From assembly GCA_000442125.1 (NCBI GenBank), contig KE546975.1, positions 1,302,001 through 1,366,000 of the forward strand: a DNA stretch of 64,000 bases, given 5' to 3'. Positions 21,956 to 33,200 of the stretch are shown here, piece by piece. Every line of letters starts with the position of its first letter. The stretch's first letter is position 1. The notes beneath the pieces are model-generated. The model did no database searches. It had not been told where the DNA came from and was given only the letters and a program-made list of their open reading frames with translations. The DNA is from Opeltia flavorubescens. Its lineage: Eukaryota; Ascomycota; Lecanoromycetes; Teloschistales; Teloschistaceae. Made by a program: the position numbers and the translations under genes.

Positions 21956-24104
21956 CTACCTCCTACCCATGAACGACCGATAGAAACTGTCCGCAGCATC
22001 GCTGCTCGGTCCTGCCAAACCATTCGCCGGGCTTAATGTTTGGCTGGCTTTCTGAGCAGCTGCGACTTTCAGCTGAAGAGCTGCCGCGCCTTGATCAATT
22101 TGCTGCAATTGTGTCAAGTGACTGTTAAGGACTCGGACAACTTGCGATAGCTATTATGGATAGTCAGTGAGGTGATTATCATCATAGTGGAATGGAAAAC
22201 CCACAGGATCATCTGGCTTCGTGTTCTTGTTAAGAGTGGAGGACGCATCATTGATTTCGTCAATCATACTTCCTAGATCCTTGCCCATCTCGTCTAATCG
22301 CGTGGACAGTTTCTCCGCAAGCTCGTACCTACAATACGAATCAGCGTTTTCTTTAAAGCATCGGTCATATATCATACGTCCTTTGGCGTTCTTGGTCCGG
22401 TCTGTGATAAGAATCGCCTGAGTTTGAGGTCATCTGATCGACTTGCTGCTCATATTTACTAAGCCAAGCTTCCAGCTCAGCTTGGTCGTTTTCCACCGCA
22501 GTAATTTGCCGTTCGACTTCTGCAGTGGCCCGCTCAGCTTCAAGCGTACTTCCGTAGAGCTTCTGAATCTTCTCGCTGTTTTCCACTAGCATGTGATCCC
22601 AGGTGGCTACCTTTTCCGCCTGCTTTTGAAATTCTTTTGAATATTTAGCTAAGTCTGATGCCCATCGCGTAATGATCTCATCCATAGACTTATTCTTAAG
22701 ACGTGATTGAGCAGATGGTGCTGGTCCACTGGTTGACTGTCCCAACGTGCCACCAGCCGCAGAGTTTATACCTTTCCCTTCTGCCGTGTTGGTCGAGGCA
22801 GCCGCATTCGGCTGGAATGGAGCGCCAGTTGTTGTGGCCTGATTTGGTTTTCCAAAAAGATTCGATGCCGATGGTTTTGCTGGCGCGGGCGCCTGAGTGG
22901 CTGAAGTTGCTGTATTAGCTGAGCTGGAAGTTGTCTCTTGCGCGTTGCCTAAGCTGGCAAACATGCCCTTTGCAGAGCCGCTCACTGGGGGAGCCGCGGA
23001 TGCTGATGTCTCATTCGATTTACCAAGGTTGCCGAAAGGATTTGTCGACGCGCCTGGGATGGTAGCTGCTGGAGGCTTTGACGTAGTACCTAGATTAAAG
23101 AGGCTCGGAGTGTTGTTCTGAGTCTTCTGAGTATCTTGGGCAGGCGCTTGTGATGAAGCTGAGGCGAAAGAGAAAGTGGGTTTTTGCGCATCAGCCGCTA
23201 ATGACTGTGCTGGTTTTGAGAAAAGTGATGTAGAAGCGGCTTGATTCCCAGACGATGCGGCGGAGGTTTGACTCCCTAAAGTTGTAAATAGACTGTTCCC
23301 TCCTGCGGAAGCCGGTGGTTGTGATGAGGAGCTACTTTGAGGCTTTCCAAGGTTTCCGAATAACCCTGAGCCGGGGCCGGTTGCATTCTGCGATGGTGCT
23401 GAACTAGATTGTGAAGGCGCTTGATTACCACCGGTGCTGCTTCCCATTCCAGGGAAGAGCGATTTCTTTCCTGACTGCTGATCATTCAAATTCAGGCCAA
23501 AGGCACTGCTGCCCCCGGGCTGATTGGAAGGAGGAGGATCTGCGGGTGTTGTTGAGCCCATTGGAGCAAAGGAGAATTTGCTAGTTGGTGTAGCAGTAGT
23601 TCCAGGAGCAGAGGAAGTCGCATTTTGAAAAAGGCTTGGGGCACCCCCAAAGAGGCTTGAAGATGCACCGGCGGAACTTGCAGGTTTGTTGGGCGTCGCA
23701 AAACCTGAGAAAGGCGCAGATGTTCCTGGCTGCTGACTAGTAGAGGATTGTGCTTGTCCAAAAAGTGAGGAACCTCCGTCACCAGATCCTCCAGCAGGCT
23801 TCGAACCGAAATTGAACGACGGGGCTGGCTTGTTGGTGCCTCCTCCTCCGTTTCCCCCTCCTGCACCAAATATATTTTGCGACTGTCCGGTTGTAGCGGT
23901 GCCACTGCCAAACAGCGAGTTACCTCCAGTTGATGTATTCGTACCGAACAAACCCGGGCCTGATGAAGGTGTAGGGTTGGTGGTAGATCCAAACAGGCCC
24001 CCTTGCGATTGACCAGTTGACTTTTGCTGTCCAAACAGCCCTCCTGACGAGCCACTATTTGTTGACGCACCGAAGCTGAATGGAGACTTGGATTGATCGG
24101 CCAT
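21956..24104 (-). CDS. NSP1: Nucleoporin NSP1/Nup62
   Basis: FG nucleoporin of the central transport channel, in complex with Nup49/Nup57 and with Nup82. Three exons: 24104-22378, 22328-22205 and 22150-21956, 681 aa. About 470 N-terminal residues are FG repeats of GLFG/SLFG/FSFG type (PFSFGAST, GGLFGQQKS, SLFGSGT, FNFGSKP and many more) in a Ser/Thr/Gln/Pro/Ala-rich background. The C-terminal third is the Nsp1_C coiled coil (MDEIITRWASDLAKYSKEFQ, VATWDHMLVENSEKI, ELEAWLSKYEQQVDQM, then YELAEKLSTRLDEMGKDL and LSQVVRVLNSHLTQLQQID). Introns lie only in the coiled-coil end. It diverges from the gene at 24403; Ran and KAP120 in this window belong to the same transport process. Confidence 0.95.
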
Positions 24105-24402
24105 TGTTGGGACGAATTCTCTTTATTCCGGGGGCGTCAGTATTCACACCTAGCACTTCATGTTTAGGGTTGATCTTCTGTGAATAGTCGTACGTACAGG
24201 CTTGTCGAATCCTCTCGATTGTGGTGGTCAAGCTGTGAGAATATTCGGAGTATTTGCAGACGCGGTCGTTCCTGCAGGCGCGCCTCGCCAAGACCTACCG
24301 AAACAGTGCGGAATAAGGGTCTCGAGAGTTTCTGATTTTAAATCTGGTTTCTCCTCCACATTTTATTGACGGCCAACATTCTCCAAAACCTGTACAGCGA
24401 TC
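24105..24402. promoter_or_regulatory. Compact divergent promoter, NSP1 and acidic repeat protein
   Basis: Only 298 bp separate two divergent start codons, so the core promoters must be close together or overlap. No TATA box is evident on either side. A GC-rich segment (GCGGTCGTTCCTGCAGGCGCGCC) lies at 24263-24285. Confidence 0.5.
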
Positions 24403-26429
24403 ATGGCGGACGGCTTACACAGTGACACATTAGCACCTCCAAGAAAAAGTGTTGAGCTCGAAGACCCAGGCGCTCACGAACTTTGTAAGGATTCCATTTA
24501 TTTACATGCAGCTTACAATTACGACAATTGCTGGCTTGCGATGGTACTGACGCACTTCTCTAGCCTCTGAAGCCTCTGATAATGAAGAAGAAGTTTTCTC
24601 TGATGCCCAGGAAGCTCCTAAAGAACCATCTCGTACTAATTCGCCAATTCCAACAACTCGGGTAGAAAAGGTTCGTCTAACTCCATCAGAAATACCGTCA
24701 TTCGCCTTAATGTAATTAGGTCGACGATCGCGAGAGTCACGGCGAGGTTCCCGGTACCGAAGCTTACAATCTGCGGAGACAAGACGCTGTACCCGACGAG
24801 CTTGAAATCGTTGGAGATACGTCAAATCCATCGTCTAGGCGGACCAGCCACAGCCAGCCAGAACGAATATCTACCCTAGGTGGATCCCGTATACCTAAAA
24901 CTGTTGTCGAAAAGATTGAATCAACGTCTCCTAGCCATGGTGAGGTACCAGGTACGATGGCACACCACATGCGGCAAGCGGATGCAGTACCAGATGTGAT
25001 TCTGCAATCCCCGAAAGCTAAGGCAGCATTTGGAGACAGCTCACCAACCAGTGCCACTTCACCCGGAATACCCATTCCGAAGACTGTAGTCACAAAAGTA
25101 GACGAGCAGCCTAGCCATGGAGAAGTGCCAGGGACCGAGGCTTTCGATATGAGAACAGAGGATGCTACGCCTGATGTGGTGGAGACGAAGGGAGATCCAT
25201 TCGGTACGCGCTAAAATTTTCCTGCTACTGCCTTCCAGCGAGCTATTGACAAAGTCAGGTTCACCAACAATAGCAACTCACAGGTCCACCGTTATCCCAT
25301 CCAAATCAAGGCCACCAACAGTGAGACACCCTAGTCAACTTGCAGCAGATGGTGGGTTTGGACGGATGCCTGACGAGGAGGACGAGACCTCGGATCACGA
25401 AGCTCACGATGACCCGGAAGCATTTGAAGACGAATTCGGAGACGACTTTGACGATTTCGAGGCCGGAGGTGAAGCCGAGGACTTTGGAGATTTTGATGAT
25501 GCTTTTGAGCAGCCGTCGGCCGAGCTGGAGCATGCAAAGCCGGAGCCGCCTTCCAATACAGAAACACCTTATGTAAGTAGCTGTAAATACACAACATTGT
25601 TATATGAAGCTTGTGGGCGTACATCACGGCCCTACTCTTTAAATGTGCTATATCCGCGGTTATAGTTCGCTGACCATACGCGGTTGCCCTACAGCCTTGT
25701 CTGACTTTTGATACCATGCTCTCCCTCGATACTATACTCAAAGCAGCCAGTCCTCAACTTGACGCTCTGTTCCCCAATACCAGATCTTTACCTCAGCAAA
25801 CCCATGCTCAATCGATTGGATCCCCGACCTCTCTCTTCCTCACGCCTCGTTCCCACTCTCTCTTCACTCAGCTGATCGCACCTCCACCACTATCACCGCC
25901 AAATTGGCTTCGCAGCCGGACTCGTCGCTTATTTTTAGTGTCTCTTGGGGTTCCCATTGACCTAGATGAGATCCTACCCAAATCAAAGCAAAAGAAGCTC
26001 GTCCTTCCTTCCACCCTTCGGTCTGATTCTGAACATCGACGCTCCGACTCCAGAAGGCGGAAAGCAGGAGACATCAAAGGCCTCAAAGATGGCAATGCTT
26101 CATCCACCAGCCTTTCATCCCAGACCAAAAGCAGTAAAGACAGGGATAGGAGGAAGCGCAAAGGTGGCAATGATCAGCTGCCGCCTCGCCCTCCACCACT
26201 CGACTTCCCCGCTATTCGTCATCTTTGTTCCCCGACAGAAACGGCGCTGAAGAATCTGACTGACGCGGAACTCAAGAAACATGTGCAGAATCTGGAAGAG
26301 ATGACGCAAAAGGCAGGAGAAGTGCTCGAGTATTGGGTGAGACGGAGGGACGCAGCGACTGGAGAAAAGGAGATGTTTGAGAGCGTTGTTGGCGACTTGG
26401 TAAAGCATGCAAGAAGGGTGAGGAGATGA
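24403..26429 (+). CDS. Acidic fungal protein with three SHGEVPGT repeats
   Basis: Function not recognised with certainty. Five exons: 24403-24484, 24564-24670, 24720-25203, 25259-25572 and 25695-26429, about 573 aa. The N-terminal half carries three copies of a repeat with core SHGEVPGTxA, preceded by IPKTVVxK and followed by DAxPDV; the core Ser residues are near 69, 135 and 195. Then comes a strongly acidic stretch with DDFDDFEAGG, EDFGDFDDAFEQP motifs, which resemble the FxDF/DxF clathrin-adaptor-binding motifs of endocytic accessory proteins. The C-terminal part is ordered (SLDTILKAASPQLDALFP, LRSRTRRLFLVSLGVPIDLDEILP, and a final coiled coil ending LVKHARRVRR). A role in vesicle traffic is inference from motifs alone. 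The last intron's acceptor (CCCTACAG) is chosen for frame. Confidence 0.75.
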
Positions 26430-27202
26430 CCGTTACAATGGAAGAGATAAGCTTGAAAGACGGTGTATCACTTACCTACTCTGCAAAATATAATTTTCAA
26501 GCAGTTGGGAAGTCCCTGAGTAACGATAGGTGGGTTTCTCACGATACGCTATCATGGCTGATTGATGATGCCTGTTCGCTGGATCCTTGAGAGCGTCCAA
26601 GCAACGACATAAGGATATTTGGCCTCGTGCCAAATCGCGATCTCTTAGCTGTCGTGACGGTTTGACGAAAGGTTAACCGTTGCCAAGTGTTTGGGGGCCT
26701 TTCCAGCTTTCGCTTCCAGACCGTTACAACAGACCAATCCCAAGCAAGTCTGACAAGCCGCCAACGCCTAGTCAACAAGTTAATTGGTATTGTCGCAGTA
26801 GCCTCACAGGAATGAAGTTGAGCTATTGAAGGCCACAATTATTCACCGGCTTCGGAAGGTTTCCCTGCACCAATCGCGGGCCGTTGATAGATACTACGAT
26901 GGCTTCCATGGCTTTGTGGCGGCGTGCAACATGTCACCCTTCGCTTGAAGTCACTCGAGGTTGCCTATTCATACATAAGCGGTCTCTAGGCATTGCCCAA
27001 GTAGGTCTGGCTATGTGATATACGACAACACTATGCTACGACAATACGAGGATTGTGTGATTGCAGTAGAGGAATGGGAAGTATAAAAGGGCCACTCTTT
27101 TCCCTTATTGCAAGCATCAGAAAACATAACTTTTGCAATCTTCTTCAATATACTCAAATCCGCGAAATCTCCTGATTCTTTGCGCGCCGAGCATCTCTCA
27201 AA
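26430..27202. promoter_or_regulatory. Upstream region of the small secreted protein gene
   Basis: 773 bp holding the 3' UTR of the acidic repeat protein and the promoter of the secreted protein at 27203. A consensus TATA box is listed separately. No gene recognised. Confidence 0.45.
27082..27089 (+). promoter_or_regulatory. TATA box (TATAAAAG)
   Basis: A full TATAAAAG match 121 bp upstream of the ATG of the secreted protein, followed by a pyrimidine-rich stretch (CACTCTTTTCCCTTATTGCAAGC) that could hold the initiator. A strong TATA element is unusual beside the mostly TATA-less genes here and fits an inducible, highly expressed gene. Confidence 0.65.
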
Positions 27203-27802
27203 ATGCATTTTTCATACGTCCTTCCCTTGCTCTTTGCCTTTGTTCCCATCATCACCTCTGCTCCCCTCGATGCCCGCACCACCTGCCCCTCAACCAATGT
27301 AGTCAAGGACCCCAGCTTTGAATCAGGTGTCACACCCTCAGCCTCTGGCAGTAACCCCTGGACCGTCAACAACTTCATCGGCTCTTCCTCTTACTCCCTC
27401 ACCAAACCGGGAAGCCCAAACGGCGGAAAATATGCCTTCACTGCTTCCGTCTACCCGGGACCCTACACAAACGGCGCCAGCGGCGAGAACCTCGAGCAAA
27501 CTTTCACGACCTGTGCGGGCAAAAATTACAGTATCGTTGCTGACATCAAGTTCAACTCGACTGAAAACAATCAATGCAGCATTGCGATCCAGTATCCTTT
27601 CCAGAACACACTTGGGAGCGTTACCACCGGCAGTGGAATACCAGGAATCTCCCCTGGGGTATGGTCTCAGACGGGATCGTTCTTCCAGGCTGTGAGCACG
27701 TCGAGCAAGCTGAGCATCTTGTTCCGGTGTAGTGGGAATGCGCACAATTTGATCAGTGTCGATAATGTGAAGGTGCTGCTATTTAATGGAAATGCTTACT
27801 GA
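27203..27802 (+). CDS. Small secreted protein with CBM-like (jelly-roll) fold
   Basis: Single exon, 199 aa. A clear signal peptide (MHFSYVLPLLFAFVPIITSA, cleavage probably before PLDA) leads to a mature protein with four cysteines, enough for two disulphides. The opening NVVKDPSFESGVTP and the closing LISVDNVKVL are typical of galactose-binding-like carbohydrate-binding modules (CBM4/9/CenC type) found alone in many fungal secreted proteins. No catalytic domain is attached. Possible roles are wall or plant-glycan binding, or an effector; neither can be decided from sequence. The codon bias is strong (many C-ending codons), which with the TATA box suggests high expression. Confidence 0.85.
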   Translation: MHFSYVLPLLFAFVPIITSAPLDARTTCPSTNVVKDPSFESGVTPSASGSNPWTVNNFIGSSSYSLTKPGSPNGGKYAFTASVYPGPYTNGASGENLEQTFTTCAGKNYSIVADIKFNSTENNQCSIAIQYPFQNTLGSVTTGSGIPGISPGVWSQTGSFFQAVSTSSKLSILFRCSGNAHNLISVDNVKVLLFNGNAY

Positions 27803-29129
27803 GCGAGACAAGATCTGAGGGAGTGGATTGTGTAACTAAAAAGTGAATGGACTGTTCGCGACGGCGATTCGGTACATAGAACAGGAAAATTGTGTCCTTT
27901 ACAGCAGATATAGATCGAAAAAGCATTGCAATTGATATGAGCAATTATGTATATACACAACATGAACAGTAATACACAAGATTTCAAGAATTCACTTAAT
28001 TTCATGGTAGTAATTCATGATGGAATATCTGATGACTAGATAAATATGAAAGTCGAGTACGTTAGCTTTGTCAAGGTAGTTTGTGTGGTTTTATCCTTTT
28101 GAGTATCTAATCCCATTGATTTTGTTCAACTTGCGCCGCCTCATAATCTCTAGACTGTTGACGCCTTCTCCTATTGAGATCCTAAACCCTTCACGGAATA
28201 CCGCGAGGTATCGTGATTCTCAAGGGATTTTGACCGGCCAAGAGATCTTGTCCCTGACCCGTTGATAGGCAGCTCTCAAACAGGGGTCAAGATCCTCTGG
28301 AGCCGTTCACCAAAATTAGGATCCTAACGCTAGTTAGATACGGCAAGCTTAAGCGGCAGGCTATCAACCGCCGCTGATATGACGTCGGTGAAGGAGCCGT
28401 AGAGACCAAATCCCCTCCGCCATCCTGCTGGCGCCGTTTATTGTTACCCATGGAAGATCGCATGGTATTCCAGTAATAGAGTCCAAAGAGGCGGCTGCAG
28501 ACCCAATGGTAATTGAAAGCAATTTCAGTACGGTCAGCTTTCGGAATATATTGCCGCCTCACGAAACATTCATGCCCCTCTGAGGCGGTAGCCTTCTGCA
28601 GCACCTGAAATGTTAGAGGCTCATAAGGCATATCTTAGGCGAGATTCTGGCGTCATAGTCTTGCATTGTCAAGCTATGAAATTAGAAAGGGAAAAGGGGC
28701 TCTGTCTATTGCCAAGCCACGCTAAGCCCAAGCGTTTCTTTGTAGAACTGAGCTTCATTAAATGCGTCTCCTCAATCCTAAAGTCATCACCAACGGCTTC
28801 GAGCAATGCCATGAGGCGATATGCTACTGATCTCAATCTCCCCGCGCAATACTCTAGATGAGCTTATTTCGAACTTTAATAGTCTGATATCTTAATCCTT
28901 TCTTATCCTTCCCTACAAAACCTACGATCTTCGTCGCTTCTGCCAAACACCGAGGCTGGACTTCATACCCTCACATACCCTGTACATCAAGACAAATTAG
29001 TATTATATCTCGAACTCTGAGCATATAGGCACTGATTTATACAGTCTATTTGTCATAGTATGTTTGGTGTGCTTGTTGACGCTTGATGTCCCTTATGCAT
29101 TCTTAACCGTCATCATACTCCAATACATC
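27803..29129. other. Intergenic upstream of the histidine kinase gene
   Basis: 1.3 kb. The first 300 bp are AT-rich (3' UTR of the secreted protein); the rest likely holds the kinase promoter and long 5' UTR. An open frame on the minus strand (28287-28631) shows no domain and is not called a gene. Confidence 0.45.
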
Positions 29130-32100
29130 ATGCCGGACGAGGGTGCATTGTCGGGGGTGGTTTCAGTTTTGCGCGGACTTGCAAACAGTGGTTTCTCATC
29201 TGACGATTCGCCTTACTTTTCCCTCGAAGGCACGAATGGATCTCTCAAGCCAAATGCTCTTCATGAGAAGGTCACTTTACCGGGCAAGTCTTCTGCCCTA
29301 AAACGGGATCTGGAAAAGGAGCTCACAGCCCTTTCGAATCGCATACATCATCTCGAGGCCCAAGCCAGTGCAGCACACAAGCAAATCCTGCCAGATACCC
29401 CCATCGATTCTGGAGGCCCCACCTCACCGTTCGCCATCTACGGCTCAACACCCTCACCTCGAAAAGTTGCTGCACCTCCATCTCGCTCTTACTCCGGCTC
29501 TACGCGCCAAGCTCACGTGTCCAGTTTGCTGGCAGGTAACAATCGAAGTTTCAGCGACGAAGATTTTGGTCATCTCCGCGAGCACGTTGACAAGCAAGCG
29601 CAGGAAATCAAAATGCAGCGGGATACCATTTCAGATGTGAGCGACCAGCTTCGGCGCCAGCAAGAGGAGGCACACCATGCATTTGTACTCGCTCATAACG
29701 AGGAAATCAATAAGCTACAAAAGGAATTGGTCAAGAACCAGCAGGCCAACCTTGCTTTCAAGAAGATTCTCAAAGATATTGGCACCATCGTCACCAACGT
29801 GGCCAACGGTGATCTCAACCATAAAGTCCAAATAAATGATAAAGAGATGGATGACGAAATTCGCGACTTCAAAAAGACAATCAACAGGATGATGGATCAA
29901 TTGCAGGTCTTTGGTAGCGAAGTTTCTAGGGTCGCGCATGAGGTGGGTACAGAGGGCAAACTTGGAGGTCAAGCGCAGATTACCGGAGTGAACGGAATAT
30001 GGAAGGAGTTGACCAATAACGGTCCGTCTCCATATCAAACCCTCTTTTATGATGCTCATAATTTGCAGTCAATGAAATGGCCGCCAATCTCACGCTCCAG
30101 GTTCGTGAGATTGCCGATGTCACCCAGGCGGTAGCAAAAGGCAACTTGGACATGAAGGTACACTATCCAGCTCGCGGCGAAATTGCTCAACTCCAGGAAA
30201 CAATCAACACTATGGTGGAGCAGTTACGCACCTTTGCAGAAGAAGTCATCAAAGTAGCAAGAGATGTAGGGACCGAAGGTGTTCTTGGGGGCCAAGCTCA
30301 AATCGCCGGTGTCGAGGGCATGTGGAACGAGCTTACCTTCAACGTAAACGCAATGGCCAAGAATCTCACAAATCAAGTTCGCGATATAGCTACTGTAACT
30401 ACCGCGGTGGCCAAAGGTGACCTCACGCAAAAAGTCCAAGCAGAATGCAAAGGGGAAATATTCCAGCTCAAGTCAACCATAAATTCCATGGTGGATCAGC
30501 TCAAGATCTTTGCACAGGAAGTAACCAAAATTGCTAGGGCAGTTGGTACGGATGGGGAGTTGGGTGGTCAAGCTACAGTCCACGATGTCGAAGGGACATG
30601 GCGAGATCTTACCGAGAACGTTAACGTCATGGCGATGAATCTAACCACCCAAGTTCGTGAGATCGCTTCGGTAACGACGGCAGTTGCCAAGGGTGATTTA
30701 AGTCGCAAGGTCACAGCGGAAGTCAAGGGCGAGATCTTAGACCTCAAGGTTACCATCAACTCCATGGTTGATAGGCTTAATAATTTCGCCTTCGAGGTAA
30801 GCAAGGTCGCTCGTGAGGTTGGAACCGACGGTACTTTGGGTGGCCAAGCCCAGGTCGACAATGTTGAAGGTAAATGGGCGGAGCTGACGGAAAATGTCAA
30901 TACCATGGCTCTTAACCTGACGCAGCAAGTTCGAGGCATTTCCGATGTTACACAAGCTATTGCGCAAGGTGATCTCAGTCAAAAGATTGAGGTCAATGCA
31001 CAAGGGGAAGTCTTGAAGCTGAAGGTCACTATCAACGATATGGTCGACCAACTGGACGCTTTTGCCCGGGAACTCAAGAGAGTAGCTCGCGATGTCGGCG
31101 TGGAAGGCAAGATGGGCGGCAAAGCCAACGTTGAGAACGTTAGTGGTCGCTGGAAGGAAATCACTGAGGATGTCAACACGATGGCAGATAACCTCACTGC
31201 TCAGGTCCGGGCATTCGGGGAGATCACAGACGCTGCTACAGATGGAGACTTTTCCAAACTCATTGAAGTCAGCGCACTTGGTGAGATGGGCGACCTAAAG
31301 CGCAAGATCAATAAGATGATATCGGATTTGAGGGACAGTATTCAACGGAATCAATCAGCAAGAGAAGCTGCAGAGCTCGCGAGCAAGACGAAGTCTGAAT
31401 TCCTTGCCAACATGAGTCACGAAATCAGAACCCCCATGAACGGAATTATTGGAATGTCGCAACTAACTCTTGACTCTGACTTGGATTCCCATCAACGCGA
31501 GATGCTCAACATTGTCCACAATCTTGCAAACAGCTTGTTGACTATCATTGACGACATTCTTGACATCTCAAAGATCGAGGCTAATCGGATGGACATGGAA
31601 CAAGTCAACTTTTCGATGAGAGGTGCAGTCTTCAATGCACTGAAGACGCTCGCTGTAAGAGCTAGCACGAAGAAACTTAATCTAGCATACCAGGTGGACT
31701 CCTCGGTGCCAGACCACGTTATTGGAGATCCTCATCGGCTGCGTCAGATCATCACGAACCTCGTTGGAAACGCGATTAAGTTCACAGACAAGGGTGAAGT
31801 GAGGGTTTCAATTAGTCATGCAGCAGATATCGAAACAAACGACGACGAGTTTGCTTTCAAATTTGCCGTGACGGACACAGGGATTGGTATCGAAGCGAAT
31901 AAGCTTGGACTCATATTCGACACTTTCCAACAAGCAGATGGCTCGACTACTCGAAAGTTTGGCGGGACAGGTCTGGGTCTCTCGATCTCTAAGAAGCTGG
32001 TCATGTTGATGGGCGGGGAACTCTGGGTGGAGTCTGTGTATGGCACCGGAAGCACGTTCTTTTTCACCTGCGTTGTCAAAGTCGGTACCGACGACATCAC

Positions 32101-33200
32101 GGGAGTCGTAAAGCAGATTCAGAATTACAGCAATCGACGCGTGCTCTTCATCGACCAAAAGAAAACGAATTACGCTAAAGAATTGGTTGAGATGCTGAAA
32201 CTCCTCGGCCTCCAACCATCCATAATCCAGCCCACTGTCCAGGGCTCTCAATTCATATCTCCGGTATCGCCTGCTAAGACGGCCAATTACGAAGTCATTA
32301 TAGTGGACACAGTGGATACCGCAATTGAGCTACGCAAGTACGAATCTTTACGGTACATTCCGATCATCCTGATTGCACCTTCCGTCTGTCTTGGGATGAA
32401 AATGGCGCTCGATTTTGGCATCAATGCTTATCTGACCGCTCCTTGCAAAGCCATCGACATGGGCAACAGCATGGTCCCAGCTTTAGAGAATCGTCAGACA
32501 CAATCAGCTTCTGATCACTCCAAGTCCTTTGAGATTCTCCTTGCCGAGGACAATACTGTGAACCAACGTCTGGCTGTAAAGATATTGGAGAAGTATAACC
32601 ATGGAGTGACGGTCGCGAACAACGGACTTGAAGCGTTTGAAGCCGTTCAAAAACGACGATTCGACGTGATCTTGATGGACGTGCAGATGCCGGTGATGGG
32701 TGGCTTCGAGGCAACGGCTAAGATTCGTGAATTCGAACAAAATGAGGGGCTCGTACGAACTCCGATCATCGCGCTCACAGCGCATGCGATGTTGGGTGAT
32801 CGTGAAAAGTGCCTCCGTGCACAAATGGATGAGTATTTGACCAAACCACTTAAACAGAATGTCATGATGCAAACAATACTCAAGTGCGCGACGTTGGGTG
32901 GGAAACTGCTGGCCAGTGGGAAAGAAACACGCCTCTCAGCGAGCGATGAAGGGATAGAGAACACTCCACCTGCAGCAACGGTATCATCGGGCTCATTACC
33001 AGCCAAGGGCCACTCCAAGAGACCGTCACTGGAGCATCGAGCGATCACCAGCATAGATCGGACGGAGGCCCAGTCGGAGAGTCCGGCGATAGTTACGGCT
33101 GATCAACAAGATCCGCTGGAACGGGTAAGTTGGACGATTGGATGTTTTGATCAATATAGCTGATGGGTAGCAGATTTTAATACGCTCACATAGCAGTTGA
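29130..33200 (+). CDS. NIK1: Group III hybrid histidine kinase (NIK1/OS-1/Bos1 type)
   Basis: Cytosolic osmosensing hybrid kinase acting above the Hog1/Sak1 MAPK pathway; it is the known target pathway of phenylpyrrole and dicarboximide fungicides. Three exons: 29130-30021, 30069-33124 and 33171-33200, 1325 aa. Order: coiled N-terminus, then five full HAMP-type repeats of about 92 residues from residue 224 ([50 protein letters not shown]) and a partial sixth ([10 protein letters not shown]). The HisKA follows with phospho-His 748 ([11 protein letters not shown]), then HATPase boxes ([27 protein letters not shown]) and a receiver with phospho-Asp 1168 ([13 protein letters not shown]). No membrane segment. 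The last exon adds only nine residues (QILIRSHSS); without that splice the protein would end in QYS. The start MPDEGALSG was preferred over an upstream in-frame Met (29064) that begins a hydrophobic, untypical lead. Confidence 0.97.

Noticed and set aside
28287-28631. 114-codon minus-strand frame upstream of the kinase
   Set aside because: Composition resembles untranslated DNA and no family is recognisable.
29064-29129. Upstream in-frame start for the histidine kinase
   Set aside because: It would add a 22-residue hydrophobic lead that the cytosolic group III kinases do not have.
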